A DNA stretch of 64,000 nt, from positions 66,410 to 130,409 of the forward strand of contig DDTO01000001.1 of the NCBI GenBank assembly GCA_002344135.1. Reading direction: 5' to 3'. A program made the position numbers and the translations under genes. The DNA comes from Chthonomonas sp. UBA2362 (lineage in GTDB: Bacteria > Armatimonadota > Fimbriimonadia > Fimbriimonadales > Fimbriimonadaceae). This document shows, piece by piece, positions 1-8,306 of the stretch (its first letter is position 1; each line of letters starts with the position of its first letter). The notes beneath the pieces are model-generated. The model ran no database searches, was not told where the DNA came from, and saw nothing but the letters and a program-made list of their open reading frames with translations.

Positions 1-1
1 C

Positions 2-220
2 GTCGATCTTTGGGACTTTGCCCACCGCTTCGACAAGGGACATCGCTTAGGACTCGTCGTATCCAGCGGGGCCTTTCCGGTGTACGCGCGTAACTTGGGG
101 TACTTCGAACCCATCGCGACGGCAACCAAGATGGTGGCCCAGGTGCAGACGATCTATCACGATGCCGCGAACCCCAGCCGGTTAATGCTTCGAGTGCTAC
201 CCCCGAAAGGAACTCCCTAA
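2..220 (+). CDS. CocE/NonD-family hydrolase, C-terminal fragment
   Basis: Only the last 72 residues lie inside the window; the gene begins upstream. The fragment carries the segment GHRLGLVVSSGAFPVYARN, which is typical of the C-terminal jelly-roll domain of X-Pro dipeptidyl-peptidase/CocE/NonD alpha/beta hydrolases, where it packs against the catalytic domain. The catalytic part is not visible, so substrate (peptide, cocaine-like ester or beta-lactam ester) cannot be inferred. Its stop codon TAA (218-220) overlaps by 4 nt the stop of the convergent gene on the minus strand. Confidence 0.7.
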   Translation, partial: VDLWDFAHRFDKGHRLGLVVSSGAFPVYARNLGYFEPIATATKMVAQVQTIYHDAANPSRLMLRVLPPKGTP

Positions 221-2016
221 CGAATCCCGAGCCCGGCCTGGCGGACCGTGAACAGCGCGGGGTAGCTGCTGCCCGAGAGGGGGACCGTCATTAGGGTCAG
301 GTCTTGCGAGCCGCCGGCGGGGAGGGTCATCTTGCGGACGACGTATTCGGCCTTCGACTGAATCACGGGCGCGCGCTGGAGCTGATTGTTGACCACGAAC
401 ACGGCTCCGGAGTAGCCCGCACTGGCTTCGAAGACCACTTCGACGTTCGTGGCTCGATCGGTCGGGTTCGTCATCTTCAGCTTTAGCGTATAGAGGACCC
501 CGAAGTTTCCGTCGAGATGAAGATCGCCATCACTGCTAGGAATCGGTTTCTGGCCGACCCATACGAAGGCAAACCTTCCCCCTACCTCGTAAGTGCTTTC
601 GACGACCTTGAAGGGATGGGGATAGATATGGTTGGTGAGCGGTGGAAGAATGGCCGCTTCGCCGATTCTGCGGGGGCCGGCCTTACTCCACGGAGTGGCG
701 AGGTTGGTGGCGGTCGCCCAACCCGCATCCATGAATCGCGGATCGACGGCGTCGGTTCGAATCAGCATCTTCGACGCCGAACCCTGGAGGAGCCGCAGGT
801 AGCAAAGCCCGCTCATCGTCTCCGCCGGCGCGATACGACGCATCGCGATCGGAATGCTCGAGCGAGGCGGTATCGTGATGATCTCGCCGGAGCCCGAGAG
901 CCAGTTTCTGACGAAGCGCTCCCCGGCTTCGAGGCCGACCCGAACGGGGTCCTTGTGGGGCACGCCATCTCCCGGGATGATCACCAGCTTCAAGGGCGTG
1001 TCGTAAATGTTCGTCGCCAAGACTTGGACCACCAGCGGTTCGCTCGAAGCGTTCGTATGGTGGTAGAGCATTCGGGCCGGACTCTGCTCCTTGAGTTCGG
1101 CGGCGAAGAGATTGCCGGGCCCCATCACGTTCTCCGGATCGTTGCAGTACCAAAGCTCGGTCTCTTTGCGATGGGCAAGGGTCGAGTTGCTGACCCGCAC
1201 GCTGATCGTGCCCGTGGTGGGGACGGAATTGGGCGCCGTCACCCGGATCTTGGTCTGAAGAGCCACGTTGGAACCCTGCGCAAGCGATTGAAAGCGCGAA
1301 TCGAGTACCTCGACCGACGCCCCTGGCGAGGCCTTTAGCTGCTGCTGGGCGGCGTTTTCGACCGCGCTGCGAATCGTCTCTCCGGTAGCGGGGTCGCCGA
1401 CAACGGTCGCGGTCACTGTCTGAGGAAGATTGGCGGCCAACGGAAGGACCTGGACCTGGGCCGTGATTGTGTTGGTGCCACTCTTGATTCGAATCGTGGC
1501 CCGACCCTTACCAACACCACGCACCCGCATTCCGAGCGGGACCTTCTCCACGCGGGCGATGGTCGGATTCGAAGAGGTCACGCTGGCCTTGGCGGCTTCT
1601 GTACCCACGATGCTGAAAAATCCTTCGCCCCCGATACCGACCTGGTGAGTCTTGCCCGGCACCTGTATCGGTGGAAGCCGCAGTGCCTCCTTGAGGCGGT
1701 CGGCCCACTCACTCGCAAGCTCGACGGGGGTCATCCCAGCCCCTGACGCGTCGGACCGCGAAGCTTGAACCGAGACCTTTCCGGCAATAAGCGAAGCCGA
1801 AGTCCCCTGGGTCTGAACCGAGATCGGAACAAGGTTCCCGGCGCGGCGAAGCTGTTCGGCAACCGCCGTGGCTCGCTTCTGGTCGCCGAAAGCCATGATT
1901 CGGGATTCGTTGACGTAGACCGCACCCCCGATCGCCCGAACATCGACGGCCAAGGCAGCGATAGCGAGCAGAACGGTTATGGTGACGGCAGCAAGTTTCC
2001 TCATCTTCCTTTCCAT
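217..2016 (-). CDS. exported protein of unknown function with Ig-like domain
   Basis: About 599 residues. The N-terminus (MERKMRKLAAVTITVLLAIA...) is a clear signal peptide, so the product is exported. Around residues 130-185 a segment reads like a bacterial Ig-like or pilus-assembly N-terminal beta domain (phrases such as SNPTIARVEKV and GKGRATIRIKSG). The C-terminal half is beta-rich and unassigned. The start is uncertain: ATG at 2016 and ATG at 2004 (which has GGAAAGG just upstream) both keep the signal peptide; longer versions put charged sequence before it and are unlikely. No enzymatic motif was seen. It lies upstream, on the same strand, of nothing recognisable, and converges on the CocE gene. 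Confidence 0.55.
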   Translation of the reverse strand: MERKMRKLAAVTITVLLAIAALAVDVRAIGGAVYVNESRIMAFGDQKRATAVAEQLRRAGNLVPISVQTQGTSASLIAGKVSVQASRSDASGAGMTPVELASEWADRLKEALRLPPIQVPGKTHQVGIGGEGFFSIVGTEAAKASVTSSNPTIARVEKVPLGMRVRGVGKGRATIRIKSGTNTITAQVQVLPLAANLPQTVTATVVGDPATGETIRSAVENAAQQQLKASPGASVEVLDSRFQSLAQGSNVALQTKIRVTAPNSVPTTGTISVRVSNSTLAHRKETELWYCNDPENVMGPGNLFAAELKEQSPARMLYHHTNASSEPLVVQVLATNIYDTPLKLVIIPGDGVPHKDPVRVGLEAGERFVRNWLSGSGEIITIPPRSSIPIAMRRIAPAETMSGLCYLRLLQGSASKMLIRTDAVDPRFMDAGWATATNLATPWSKAGPRRIGEAAILPPLTNHIYPHPFKVVESTYEVGGRFAFVWVGQKPIPSSDGDLHLDGNFGVLYTLKLKMTNPTDRATNVEVVFEASAGYSGAVFVVNNQLQRAPVIQSKAEYVVRKMTLPAGGSQDLTLMTVPLSGSSYPALFTVRQAGLGIR

Positions 2017-2143
2017 GGGGGCACCTGTAAGGTTACCTTCCATAAATGAGACGGGAAACACCGACGGATGGAGCCCATTCGATCGAGAACGCGCCGCCAG
2101 GCCCAACGATGTCGTTCATGGCGGCGCGCCAGACCCGAGATGG

Positions 2144-2500
2144 CTACTCGCCGTCGCGACGCGGAGTATTCTGAGGCGGCGTCGGCCCCGGGAGTTCACC
2201 CGTCTTGACGACCTTGAGGTCTTCCTTGCCGATTTTTAGTAGGCGGTTGCCCTGCAATATGTACAAAAAACCGCCATCGGCGATCATCGCCACCCCACTA
2301 CCTCCCATGCCCGGTCGCATCTGACCGGGGGGCGGGAAAGGCTGGCCGGGACCCGGCTGCCCGAATCCGGGCTGGGTCGGACCGCCTTGGGGCGGGGGTT
2401 GAGGACCTGCTTGCTGCGCGTTCGAGAGGGTGGCGGTGAGCGGAATCGCGAGTACCGCGGCGGCGAAGAGCCCTAACATCACATGAGTCTTGGTCTGCAT
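2144..2500 (-). CDS. small secreted Pro/Gly-rich protein
   Basis: A 118-residue product with an N-terminal signal peptide (MQTKTHVMLGLFAAAVLAIP) followed by a Pro/Gly/Gln-rich low-complexity stretch (residues about 30-68). A short C-terminal part reads GGFLYILQGNRLLKIGKED, resembling the single beta-hairpin unit found in small secreted proteins of planctomycetes and armatimonads. The start is well supported by GGAGTTAGGAG immediately before the ATG. Function is unknown; no catalytic residues can be named. Confidence 0.55.
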   Translation of the reverse strand: MQTKTHVMLGLFAAAVLAIPLTATLSNAQQAGPQPPPQGGPTQPGFGQPGPGQPFPPPGQMRPGMGGSGVAMIADGGFLYILQGNRLLKIGKEDLKVVKTGELPGPTPPQNTPRRDGE

Positions 2501-2569
2501 CTCCTAACTCCTTACGGCCCATCCAACGGCGAGCCGTGATCGCCAAGACGATGGGGGGCGACCCGAAGT

Positions 2570-3424
2570 TCATCGAGTGGTGAGTCGAGTGCAGCGAAAA
2601 CCTTCACCGAGAGGCACACCGATCGCCTCGCCATCGTCCTCGGCCCGGCCGGCGACCATTCCCCTCACTCTCTCTAGACGCTCGCCGAAGAACTGAGATT
2701 TATGAATTGCCAGGAGTTCGCTCTTGGTCGGCCAATCGTCGGTGATGTCGCGCACGTAGTTGGCCGCCAATGTCGAGTACCTCATCAGCCACCTCGCTTT
2801 TCCGTACTTGAGAACGGCCTTCTCGGTCGCTTCCCCCGCTCTCCGGTGATCCTGGTGGCTGAACCTTGGCGGAAAGTCCCCGTCGAAGGCCAGCACGTAA
2901 TCCGGCTGAACTCGCTCCATGACCGCCACGAGATCATCGACGAGCTTATCTGTGACGCGCAGGCGTCCGTCGGGAAAGCCGAGGTAGACGAGTTCGCGGG
3001 CGTTCCACCGACCCGAGGCTTCGGCCTGTTCGGCTCGTCTGGTCCTGCGGTTCTTCTCGTGATCCTCGAACGGATAGTAAGCTTTGTCCCCGTCGGTGCA
3101 GAGAACGTGCGTGACCTCGGCTTGGGCGCGCCCGAGTTGGACGAGGGTCCCCCCGATGTAAAACTCCGAGTCGTCGGGGTGGGCGGTGACCAGCAAGACC
3201 TTTGCACCCTTTGCAAAGAGCCGCTCGGGCTCGGGATTCACTTTAGGGTTGGGACTGGGAAGCGAGCGCGGGACAAAGTCGAATTCCCAGGGCTGCCAGA
3301 TGTAGAAGCACCAGAACGCGCCGGTCAGTCCGCCATAGAACCACCAGCGGCGGCGGCGGCGACGCTTTCGGCGAGCGAGCTTCTCCTCGTCGGGCGGGCC
3401 TGAAGTCTTTCGTCGGAACCACAT
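2570..3424 (-). CDS. PIG-L family (LmbE-like) N-deacetylase, membrane anchored
   Basis: A 284-residue protein with an Arg-rich cytoplasmic tail, one membrane segment (residues about 27-43) and a PIG-L/LmbE domain from about residue 73. The zinc-binding signature AHPDDSE begins at A80 (H81, D83, D84) and the partner histidine motif SHQDHRRAG appears later. Family members are zinc-dependent deacetylases of GlcNAc-containing substrates (GlcNAc-PI, mycothiol and bacillithiol precursors, exopolysaccharides). The anchor suggests a cell-surface or periplasmic sugar substrate here, which is inference. A TAGAAC box lies 9 nt before the ATG, with no Shine-Dalgarno. Confidence 0.8.
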   Translation of the reverse strand: MWFRRKTSGPPDEEKLARRKRRRRRRWWFYGGLTGAFWCFYIWQPWEFDFVPRSLPSPNPKVNPEPERLFAKGAKVLLVTAHPDDSEFYIGGTLVQLGRAQAEVTHVLCTDGDKAYYPFEDHEKNRRTRRAEQAEASGRWNARELVYLGFPDGRLRVTDKLVDDLVAVMERVQPDYVLAFDGDFPPRFSHQDHRRAGEATEKAVLKYGKARWLMRYSTLAANYVRDITDDWPTKSELLAIHKSQFFGERLERVRGMVAGRAEDDGEAIGVPLGEGFRCTRLTTR

Positions 3425-3493
3425 GAGTTGGCAGTTCTACGTCTTACCCGCTCCCAACCGCTTCGGCCAAGGTTGGCGATGCCGGGGGAAAGC

Positions 3494-4036
3494 ATGCAAC
3501 AATGCGCCCGCATGCCGGAGAGTCTCGAGACCCTCATTTCCCAAGCGGATCTCCAAGACCGAATCGAATCCCTCGCCGAGGAGATTCGCCGGGACTACGG
3601 CGACCAGCAGATGCTGCTGGTCGGAGTTCTGAAAGGTTCATACCTGTTTCTGGCCGACCTCAGTCGACGCCTCGGCGGCAACGTTGCGATCGACTTCGTC
3701 CAGACGAGCAGCTACGGCGCGGAGAAGTCGAGCAGCGGAGTGGTACAAATTCGGAAGGACCTCGACATCAACATCGAGGGCCAAAACGTCCTGTTAGTCG
3801 AGGATATCGTGGATACGGGATTGACCTTGACGCACCTCAGGGAGCTTTTGAGCGTCAGAAAACCGAACTCCCTCAAAGTCGTTTCGCTGCTCTCTAAACC
3901 CGAGGCAAGGGTCCATCAGACCCAGATCGAGTATGTGGGATTCGAGATTCCGAACGCTTTTGTGGTAGGATATGGGCTGGATTACTCGGAACGCTACCGG
4001 AACCTGCCGTATATCGCGATACTCCGACCCGAATAA
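3494..4036 (+). CDS. hpt: hypoxanthine phosphoribosyltransferase
   Basis: About 180 residues, the usual bacterial HPRT length. The PRPP-binding loop LLVEDIVDTGLTL and the upstream VGVLKGSYLFLADL segment identify a type I phosphoribosyltransferase of the hypoxanthine-guanine salvage branch (base + PRPP to IMP/GMP). The start is not certain. ATG at 3494 follows GGGGGAAAG and gives 180 residues; ATG at 3512 (MPESLETLI) removes six residues and would fit a leaderless start, with AACAAT 8 nt upstream. It is followed after 88 nt by rho on the same strand. Confidence 0.9.
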   Translation: MQQCARMPESLETLISQADLQDRIESLAEEIRRDYGDQQMLLVGVLKGSYLFLADLSRRLGGNVAIDFVQTSSYGAEKSSSGVVQIRKDLDINIEGQNVLLVEDIVDTGLTLTHLRELLSVRKPNSLKVVSLLSKPEARVHQTQIEYVGFEIPNAFVVGYGLDYSERYRNLPYIAILRPE

Positions 4037-4124
4037 TCTGACCACGACTCGAGTCTCAGGCGAACTCCCGCCCGCGACCCATGCAAGTCACACTATTGGA
4101 ATTCATTCCAAGCACTGGATACCT

Positions 4125-5507
4125 ATGACCCATCAATTTCGATCGCGCAAATCCGAAGGCGGCGGTGGCCGCCGACGCAACAAGCCCCGAGGCGAGGGCG
4201 GACTCCCGAAGACCGATGCTTCCGACTTGGAAGGTCTTCCGGAACTCGATTTCAATCACTACGACCGTATGTCGCCGACCGAATTGGCCAAAGCCTGCAA
4301 GTCTGCGAAGATCCCGATGGATGCACCACGCGCCGAAGTCATCGAGCGCCTTCTCGAGCACGTCAATGGGCCCGATGGCGCACTCTATGCCAAGGGCGTT
4401 CTCGAGATCGTCAACGACGGCTGGGGATTCCTGCGCCGGGACAATTACGTCCCTTCGCCGGGCGACGTCTACGTCTCGCAATCCCAGGCCAAGCGCTTCG
4501 GTCTGCGCCAAGGTGACGTGGTCTTCGGACTCGTTCGTGCGCCGAAAGAAGGCGAGAAGTACAAGGGCATGCTCCGTGTCGAGAGCGTCAACGGCCTCGG
4601 CACTCAGGCGCCCGAGATGGCGGTTCGCCGCGATTTCGATCAGCTGACCCCGCTTTTCCCCGATGAGCGGATCAAGATGGAGGTCACGCCGGAAAACATT
4701 CCCGCGCGTATCATCGACCTCATCGCCCCGATCGGCAAGGGCAGCCGCGGCCTCATCGTCGCTCCGCCAAAGGCCGGTAAGACGACCGTCATCAAGACCA
4801 TCGCCGGAAGCATCGCCGCCAATCACCCGGAGATCTACCTCCTGGTGCTCCTCGTCGACGAACGACCGGAGGAAGTCACGGACATGCGCCGCTTCGTGAA
4901 GGGTCAGGTCATCAGCAGCACGTTCGACGAGCCTGCCGAGAACCACATGCGCGTGACCGAGCTTTGCCTCGATCAGGCCAAGCGCCTCGTCGAAGCCGGG
5001 CGCGACGTCGTGATCCTGCTCGACTCGATTACCCGTCTCTCGCGAGCCAGCAACCTGACGATCAACCCGTCTGGGCGAACGCTCTCCGGCGGTCTAGACC
5101 CCGCCGCACTCTACCGACCTCGTCGGTTCTTCGGCGCCGCGCGGAACATCGAGGAAGGTGGATCGCTGACGATCATCGCCACCGCCCTTATCGACACCGG
5201 CAGCCGAATGGACGACGCCATCTTCGAAGAGTTCAAGGGCACGGGCAACATGGAAATCGTGCTCGACCGAGAGCTTGCCGAGCGGCGCATCTGGCCGGCG
5301 ATCGACGTCAAGCGCTCGTCCACGAGGCACGAAGAGAAGCTTTTCGACAAGGACGCCCTCGAGGGTGTGGTTCAGCTTCACCGGATGCTGGCCAACTCGA
5401 AGGACACCGTGGACGCTGCCGGCGAATTGATCAAGCTGCTCAAGCGGACCGCGAGCAACGCTTCGTTCCTCGAGTGGGTCCTCGCCAAGACGCGCGCGAC
5501 GGTCTAA
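4125..5507 (+). CDS. rho: transcription termination factor Rho
   Basis: About 460 residues. A basic, Gly/Arg-rich N-terminal extension (about 30 residues) precedes the Rho N-domain helix (SPTELAKACKSAKIP) and the cold-shock-like RNA-binding domain (GVLEIVNDGWGFLR). The RecA-type ATPase has a Rho-style Walker A, APPKAGKTT (about residues 213-221), Walker B in VVILLDSITRL, and Q/R loops. Rho is a hexameric RNA helicase ending transcription at unstructured C-rich RNA. ATG at 4125 is the natural start, but only a weak ribosome site precedes it. Few strong intrinsic terminators are visible in the window, in keeping with reliance on Rho. Confidence 0.97.
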   Translation: MTHQFRSRKSEGGGGRRRNKPRGEGGLPKTDASDLEGLPELDFNHYDRMSPTELAKACKSAKIPMDAPRAEVIERLLEHVNGPDGALYAKGVLEIVNDGWGFLRRDNYVPSPGDVYVSQSQAKRFGLRQGDVVFGLVRAPKEGEKYKGMLRVESVNGLGTQAPEMAVRRDFDQLTPLFPDERIKMEVTPENIPARIIDLIAPIGKGSRGLIVAPPKAGKTTVIKTIAGSIAANHPEIYLLVLLVDERPEEVTDMRRFVKGQVISSTFDEPAENHMRVTELCLDQAKRLVEAGRDVVILLDSITRLSRASNLTINPSGRTLSGGLDPAALYRPRRFFGAARNIEEGGSLTIIATALIDTGSRMDDAIFEEFKGTGNMEIVLDRELAERRIWPAIDVKRSSTRHEEKLFDKDALEGVVQLHRMLANSKDTVDAAGELIKLLKRTASNASFLEWVLAKTRATV

Positions 5508-5541
5508 GCCGACGCCGGAACCACGGCGAAGCCCCCGACGG

Positions 5542-5547
5542 TAACCT
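5542..5547 (+). promoter_or_regulatory. TANNNT box, leaderless start of the endonuclease-like gene
   Basis: TAACCT (within GGTAACCT) ends 6 nt before the ATG at 5554; no Shine-Dalgarno. Confidence 0.55.
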
Positions 5548-5553
5548 TGGGGG

Positions 5554-6567
5554 ATGCTTCGTCGCCTCGGACTCGTCCTCCTCCTCGCTCTCGCCATCGC
5601 GGGTTCCGTGTTCGCTCAACCCTCGCGGGCCCGGTTCGTGACCTACAACATCGAGTGGTTCGGCGCGGAAGCTGCCCCCGAGCGTGTCCAAAGGATCAAG
5701 AACGTCGTCAAGAGCCTCGACGCCGATGTCGTGGCGCTGCAGGAGATCCAAAGCCTCGACGCGCTCCGCCAAATCTTCGACGACGAGTGGACGCTTCATG
5801 GCCAGGACGAACCTGACGAAGACCAAGACGTCGCCATCGCGGTACGCAAGCCGTTCCGGGTCGAATCCGCGGGCAACCTATTCCGCGCCCCCGAACTCGA
5901 CGAAGCCTTTCCCGGCAAGCGAGATGTGCTCCAGGCTATCGTCGTCGCGCCGAGCGGCGAGAAGTTTCGGGTGTACGTACTTCATAACAAGAGCCGGAGC
6001 GGAGGACGCATCAAGACCGATCGTCAGCGCGAGATGGCGATGGGTATGCTCTCCGCTTGGATCGCCGGCCGTCCCGACGACTCCCACATCGTCCTAGGCG
6101 ACATGAACGATTGTCCCGACGACGTGAGCGTCAATATCCTTGAATCGGGCAACGTCCGCGCTCCCGCGGGCCGCCACCAATGGGAAAAGCCGCTGCTTGT
6201 CAATCTTGCCGAGCCCCTCTATGACGCCGATGGGGTGACGCACGGGCTGTACAAGCTCTTCAAGGGTGAAGCGATGATGGAAGCGCGGGTCTCCGGCGCA
6301 AAGGAAGAGAACGAGCGGCTGCGCGACAAGGAATACCGCTTCCCCGCCGACGTGAAGGTCGAACCGATCCTCTTCGATCAAATCCTGATCAGCCCGAATC
6401 TGTCGGCCCGTGCTGGGCCGGCGAGCATCTTCGCAAGCAAAGACGCCCTCGAAGGCGAAGCCGGTCGCACCGAGAAAGATGCGGCGGGCAAGGCCGTGTA
6501 TCGCATCAAGGCCACGCGCGCCTCCGATCATCTGCCTGTGTTCGTGGATATCGACCTGCCACGCTAG
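5554..6567 (+). CDS. secreted endonuclease/exonuclease/phosphatase-family protein
   Basis: A 337-residue product with a signal peptide (MLRRLGLVLLLALAIAGSVFA) followed by an endonuclease/exonuclease/phosphatase fold. FVTYNIEWF and VVALQEIQ carry the N-terminal Asn and the metal-binding Glu, VLGDMNDCPDD carries the central GDxN, and the C-terminal RASDHLPVFVDI carries the catalytic SDH. These place it with DNase I-like metal-dependent phosphodiesterases; the substrate outside the cell (nucleic acid or phosphoester) is unknown. Translation probably starts without a leader: TAACCT lies 6 nt before the ATG. The stop overlaps that of the convergent LptD-like gene by 4 nt. Confidence 0.82.
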   Translation: MLRRLGLVLLLALAIAGSVFAQPSRARFVTYNIEWFGAEAAPERVQRIKNVVKSLDADVVALQEIQSLDALRQIFDDEWTLHGQDEPDEDQDVAIAVRKPFRVESAGNLFRAPELDEAFPGKRDVLQAIVVAPSGEKFRVYVLHNKSRSGGRIKTDRQREMAMGMLSAWIAGRPDDSHIVLGDMNDCPDDVSVNILESGNVRAPAGRHQWEKPLLVNLAEPLYDADGVTHGLYKLFKGEAMMEARVSGAKEENERLRDKEYRFPADVKVEPILFDQILISPNLSARAGPASIFASKDALEGEAGRTEKDAAGKAVYRIKATRASDHLPVFVDIDLPR

Positions 6568-8156
6568 CGCTTGACGGCTTCAGCGGTCCGCTCGATCGTC
6601 CGGCGCTGGAGTTTCTTGAAGACATCGGTGCCGCGAATCCGGAACCCGATGCGCACGTCCCCTGGGAACTGCCGCCAAAGGATGTAGGGCTCGAAGCTGC
6701 CGGCGGCGAACGAAAAGCCGTACTCATGGTCGTACCAGCGGCCCTGGCGGGAGTCGTACTTGCCCAGGAAGCCGGCCCGAATCGAGCCTAGGTCGATGTC
6801 GGCTCTCACATGCCAACCACGATCGGAGTACAGCCGATCGAACGCGAATTCCGGTTCGCCGGTCTGGCCGCCAAGCAAGTAGCCACCGGCAACCCTCAGT
6901 TGGGGGATCGGATGGTAGACGAGCGAGGCAAGCCCGCGCGCCCAACCGAATGAATCAGACCCTGTCGTGAACGCGGCGAAGTCCGCCCGCAATCGGAAAT
7001 CGAGGCCCTTGGCCAGGCGAAAGCTGCCCAGGTTCGCACTCCCCGTGAGGGCCAGCCGGTCGACGAACGGGGCCCCACCGACAGGTCGGATGCTCTGGTA
7101 ACGAAGCTGGACGAAGCCCCCAAGATGCCCGACGGAACCTCCGAGTTCAGAGGAGAGTTCGTATCGCTTGCTCACCGAGGAGGAATCCACGACCCTGCCT
7201 CGCGTGGACTGGTTCCAGTAGGTGCCGGCTGCAAAGGTCTGTCGTGGATCACGCAGATAAGCGTCCTCGACACCCGGGTCCTCGGTGGCGATGGTATCCA
7301 GATAGGAATCTCCGAAGCGCTCGCCGAGTTCTGTACGGGGCGAGATCAGGCCGGTCGACTTCGTCGGGGGTATCCGAGACCAAGCGACCTCCGCCGCGTA
7401 CGTCGGCAGTGAGGTCGGGAAGACGTTCGAGGTTACGGCGAAGCTGGTCTGATCGTTCAGCAGCACGCTGCTGTTCCAAGCCAAGCCGAAACCTGCCCCG
7501 CGGCGGAAGCTGATCGCAGGAAAGCGGAACCCGGTCACCCGCCGATCGAGCGAAAACCCGAGCGTCGTTGGGATCTGGAGGATGCGCTTGCCGAAAATGT
7601 CGATCGTCGGGTTCTCTGCCCGCCCGCTTCGGCCAGTGCGAAGAATCACCTTCTTGCTGCCGAGCGTGAACTCCGGTGGACGAGTTCGGCTCGGGGTCGC
7701 CGCAACCTGCTCAAGGGTCCACTTGTCGGGCTCGATAATGATCCTAGCGACTCTCAGCTTCATCGCACCGACTTGCACGAACACATCTTCGGCCTCACCC
7801 GTGCGATCCTTCCAGTTGAAGCGCAGGTTCGTCCCGCGCAGTTCGCCCTCGGGGTCGACGACCCGGACGTCTCCATCGGCCCGTCCGGTTTTGTTCTCCA
7901 TGTCGACTTCCAGCCGATCGGCGGTGAGGACCGTGGGGCCGTAGGTCGCCCTGATGCCTCCCTCGAAGACAGCGACCTTGCGCTGAAGGTCTACTCTCTT
8001 CGTTTTCCACTCCACGATGAGGGTGTCGTCGACCCTTTCGACGTTCTGAAGCACCGCGACAGGATCGGGGTCCGGGACGATCCTTCCCCCATCGGCTACC
8101 TGCCAGGCGAGGCTACAAGCCAGGCCGAGCGGAACGCAGGGGAACGGGACGGGCAT
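6564..8156 (-). CDS. LptD/OstA-like outer-membrane LPS assembly protein
   Basis: About 530 residues with a short hydrophobic N-terminus (MPVPFPCVPLGLACSLAW). Residues about 35-150 resemble the LptA/OstA beta-jellyroll (RKVAVFEGGIRATYG, TADRLEVDMENKTGRADGDV). The rest is rich in alternating beta strands typical of an outer-membrane barrel (residues about 200-530, ending GFRIRGTDVFKKLQ). In diderm bacteria LptD inserts lipopolysaccharide into the outer leaflet; this one is shorter than the about 780-residue proteobacterial protein. Start chosen at ATG 8156; the upstream in-frame extension has no coding character. A TACACT box lies 12 nt upstream. Confidence 0.65.
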   Translation of the reverse strand: MPVPFPCVPLGLACSLAWQVADGGRIVPDPDPVAVLQNVERVDDTLIVEWKTKRVDLQRKVAVFEGGIRATYGPTVLTADRLEVDMENKTGRADGDVRVVDPEGELRGTNLRFNWKDRTGEAEDVFVQVGAMKLRVARIIIEPDKWTLEQVAATPSRTRPPEFTLGSKKVILRTGRSGRAENPTIDIFGKRILQIPTTLGFSLDRRVTGFRFPAISFRRGAGFGLAWNSSVLLNDQTSFAVTSNVFPTSLPTYAAEVAWSRIPPTKSTGLISPRTELGERFGDSYLDTIATEDPGVEDAYLRDPRQTFAAGTYWNQSTRGRVVDSSSVSKRYELSSELGGSVGHLGGFVQLRYQSIRPVGGAPFVDRLALTGSANLGSFRLAKGLDFRLRADFAAFTTGSDSFGWARGLASLVYHPIPQLRVAGGYLLGGQTGEPEFAFDRLYSDRGWHVRADIDLGSIRAGFLGKYDSRQGRWYDHEYGFSFAAGSFEPYILWRQFPGDVRIGFRIRGTDVFKKLQRRTIERTAEAVKR

Positions 8157-8306
8157 GGAAGTCCGACGAGTGTACCGAAGACCGGTTGCGCCTTGAATTC
8201 GGCTCGCGTGACCCACATCACACGCGGGACCGACCCTGGTCACAGCCGGCTCGGTGAGGACGACCTACGATCTTCGTATCGCGCGATCTCGCGCTGGAGG
8301 AAACCG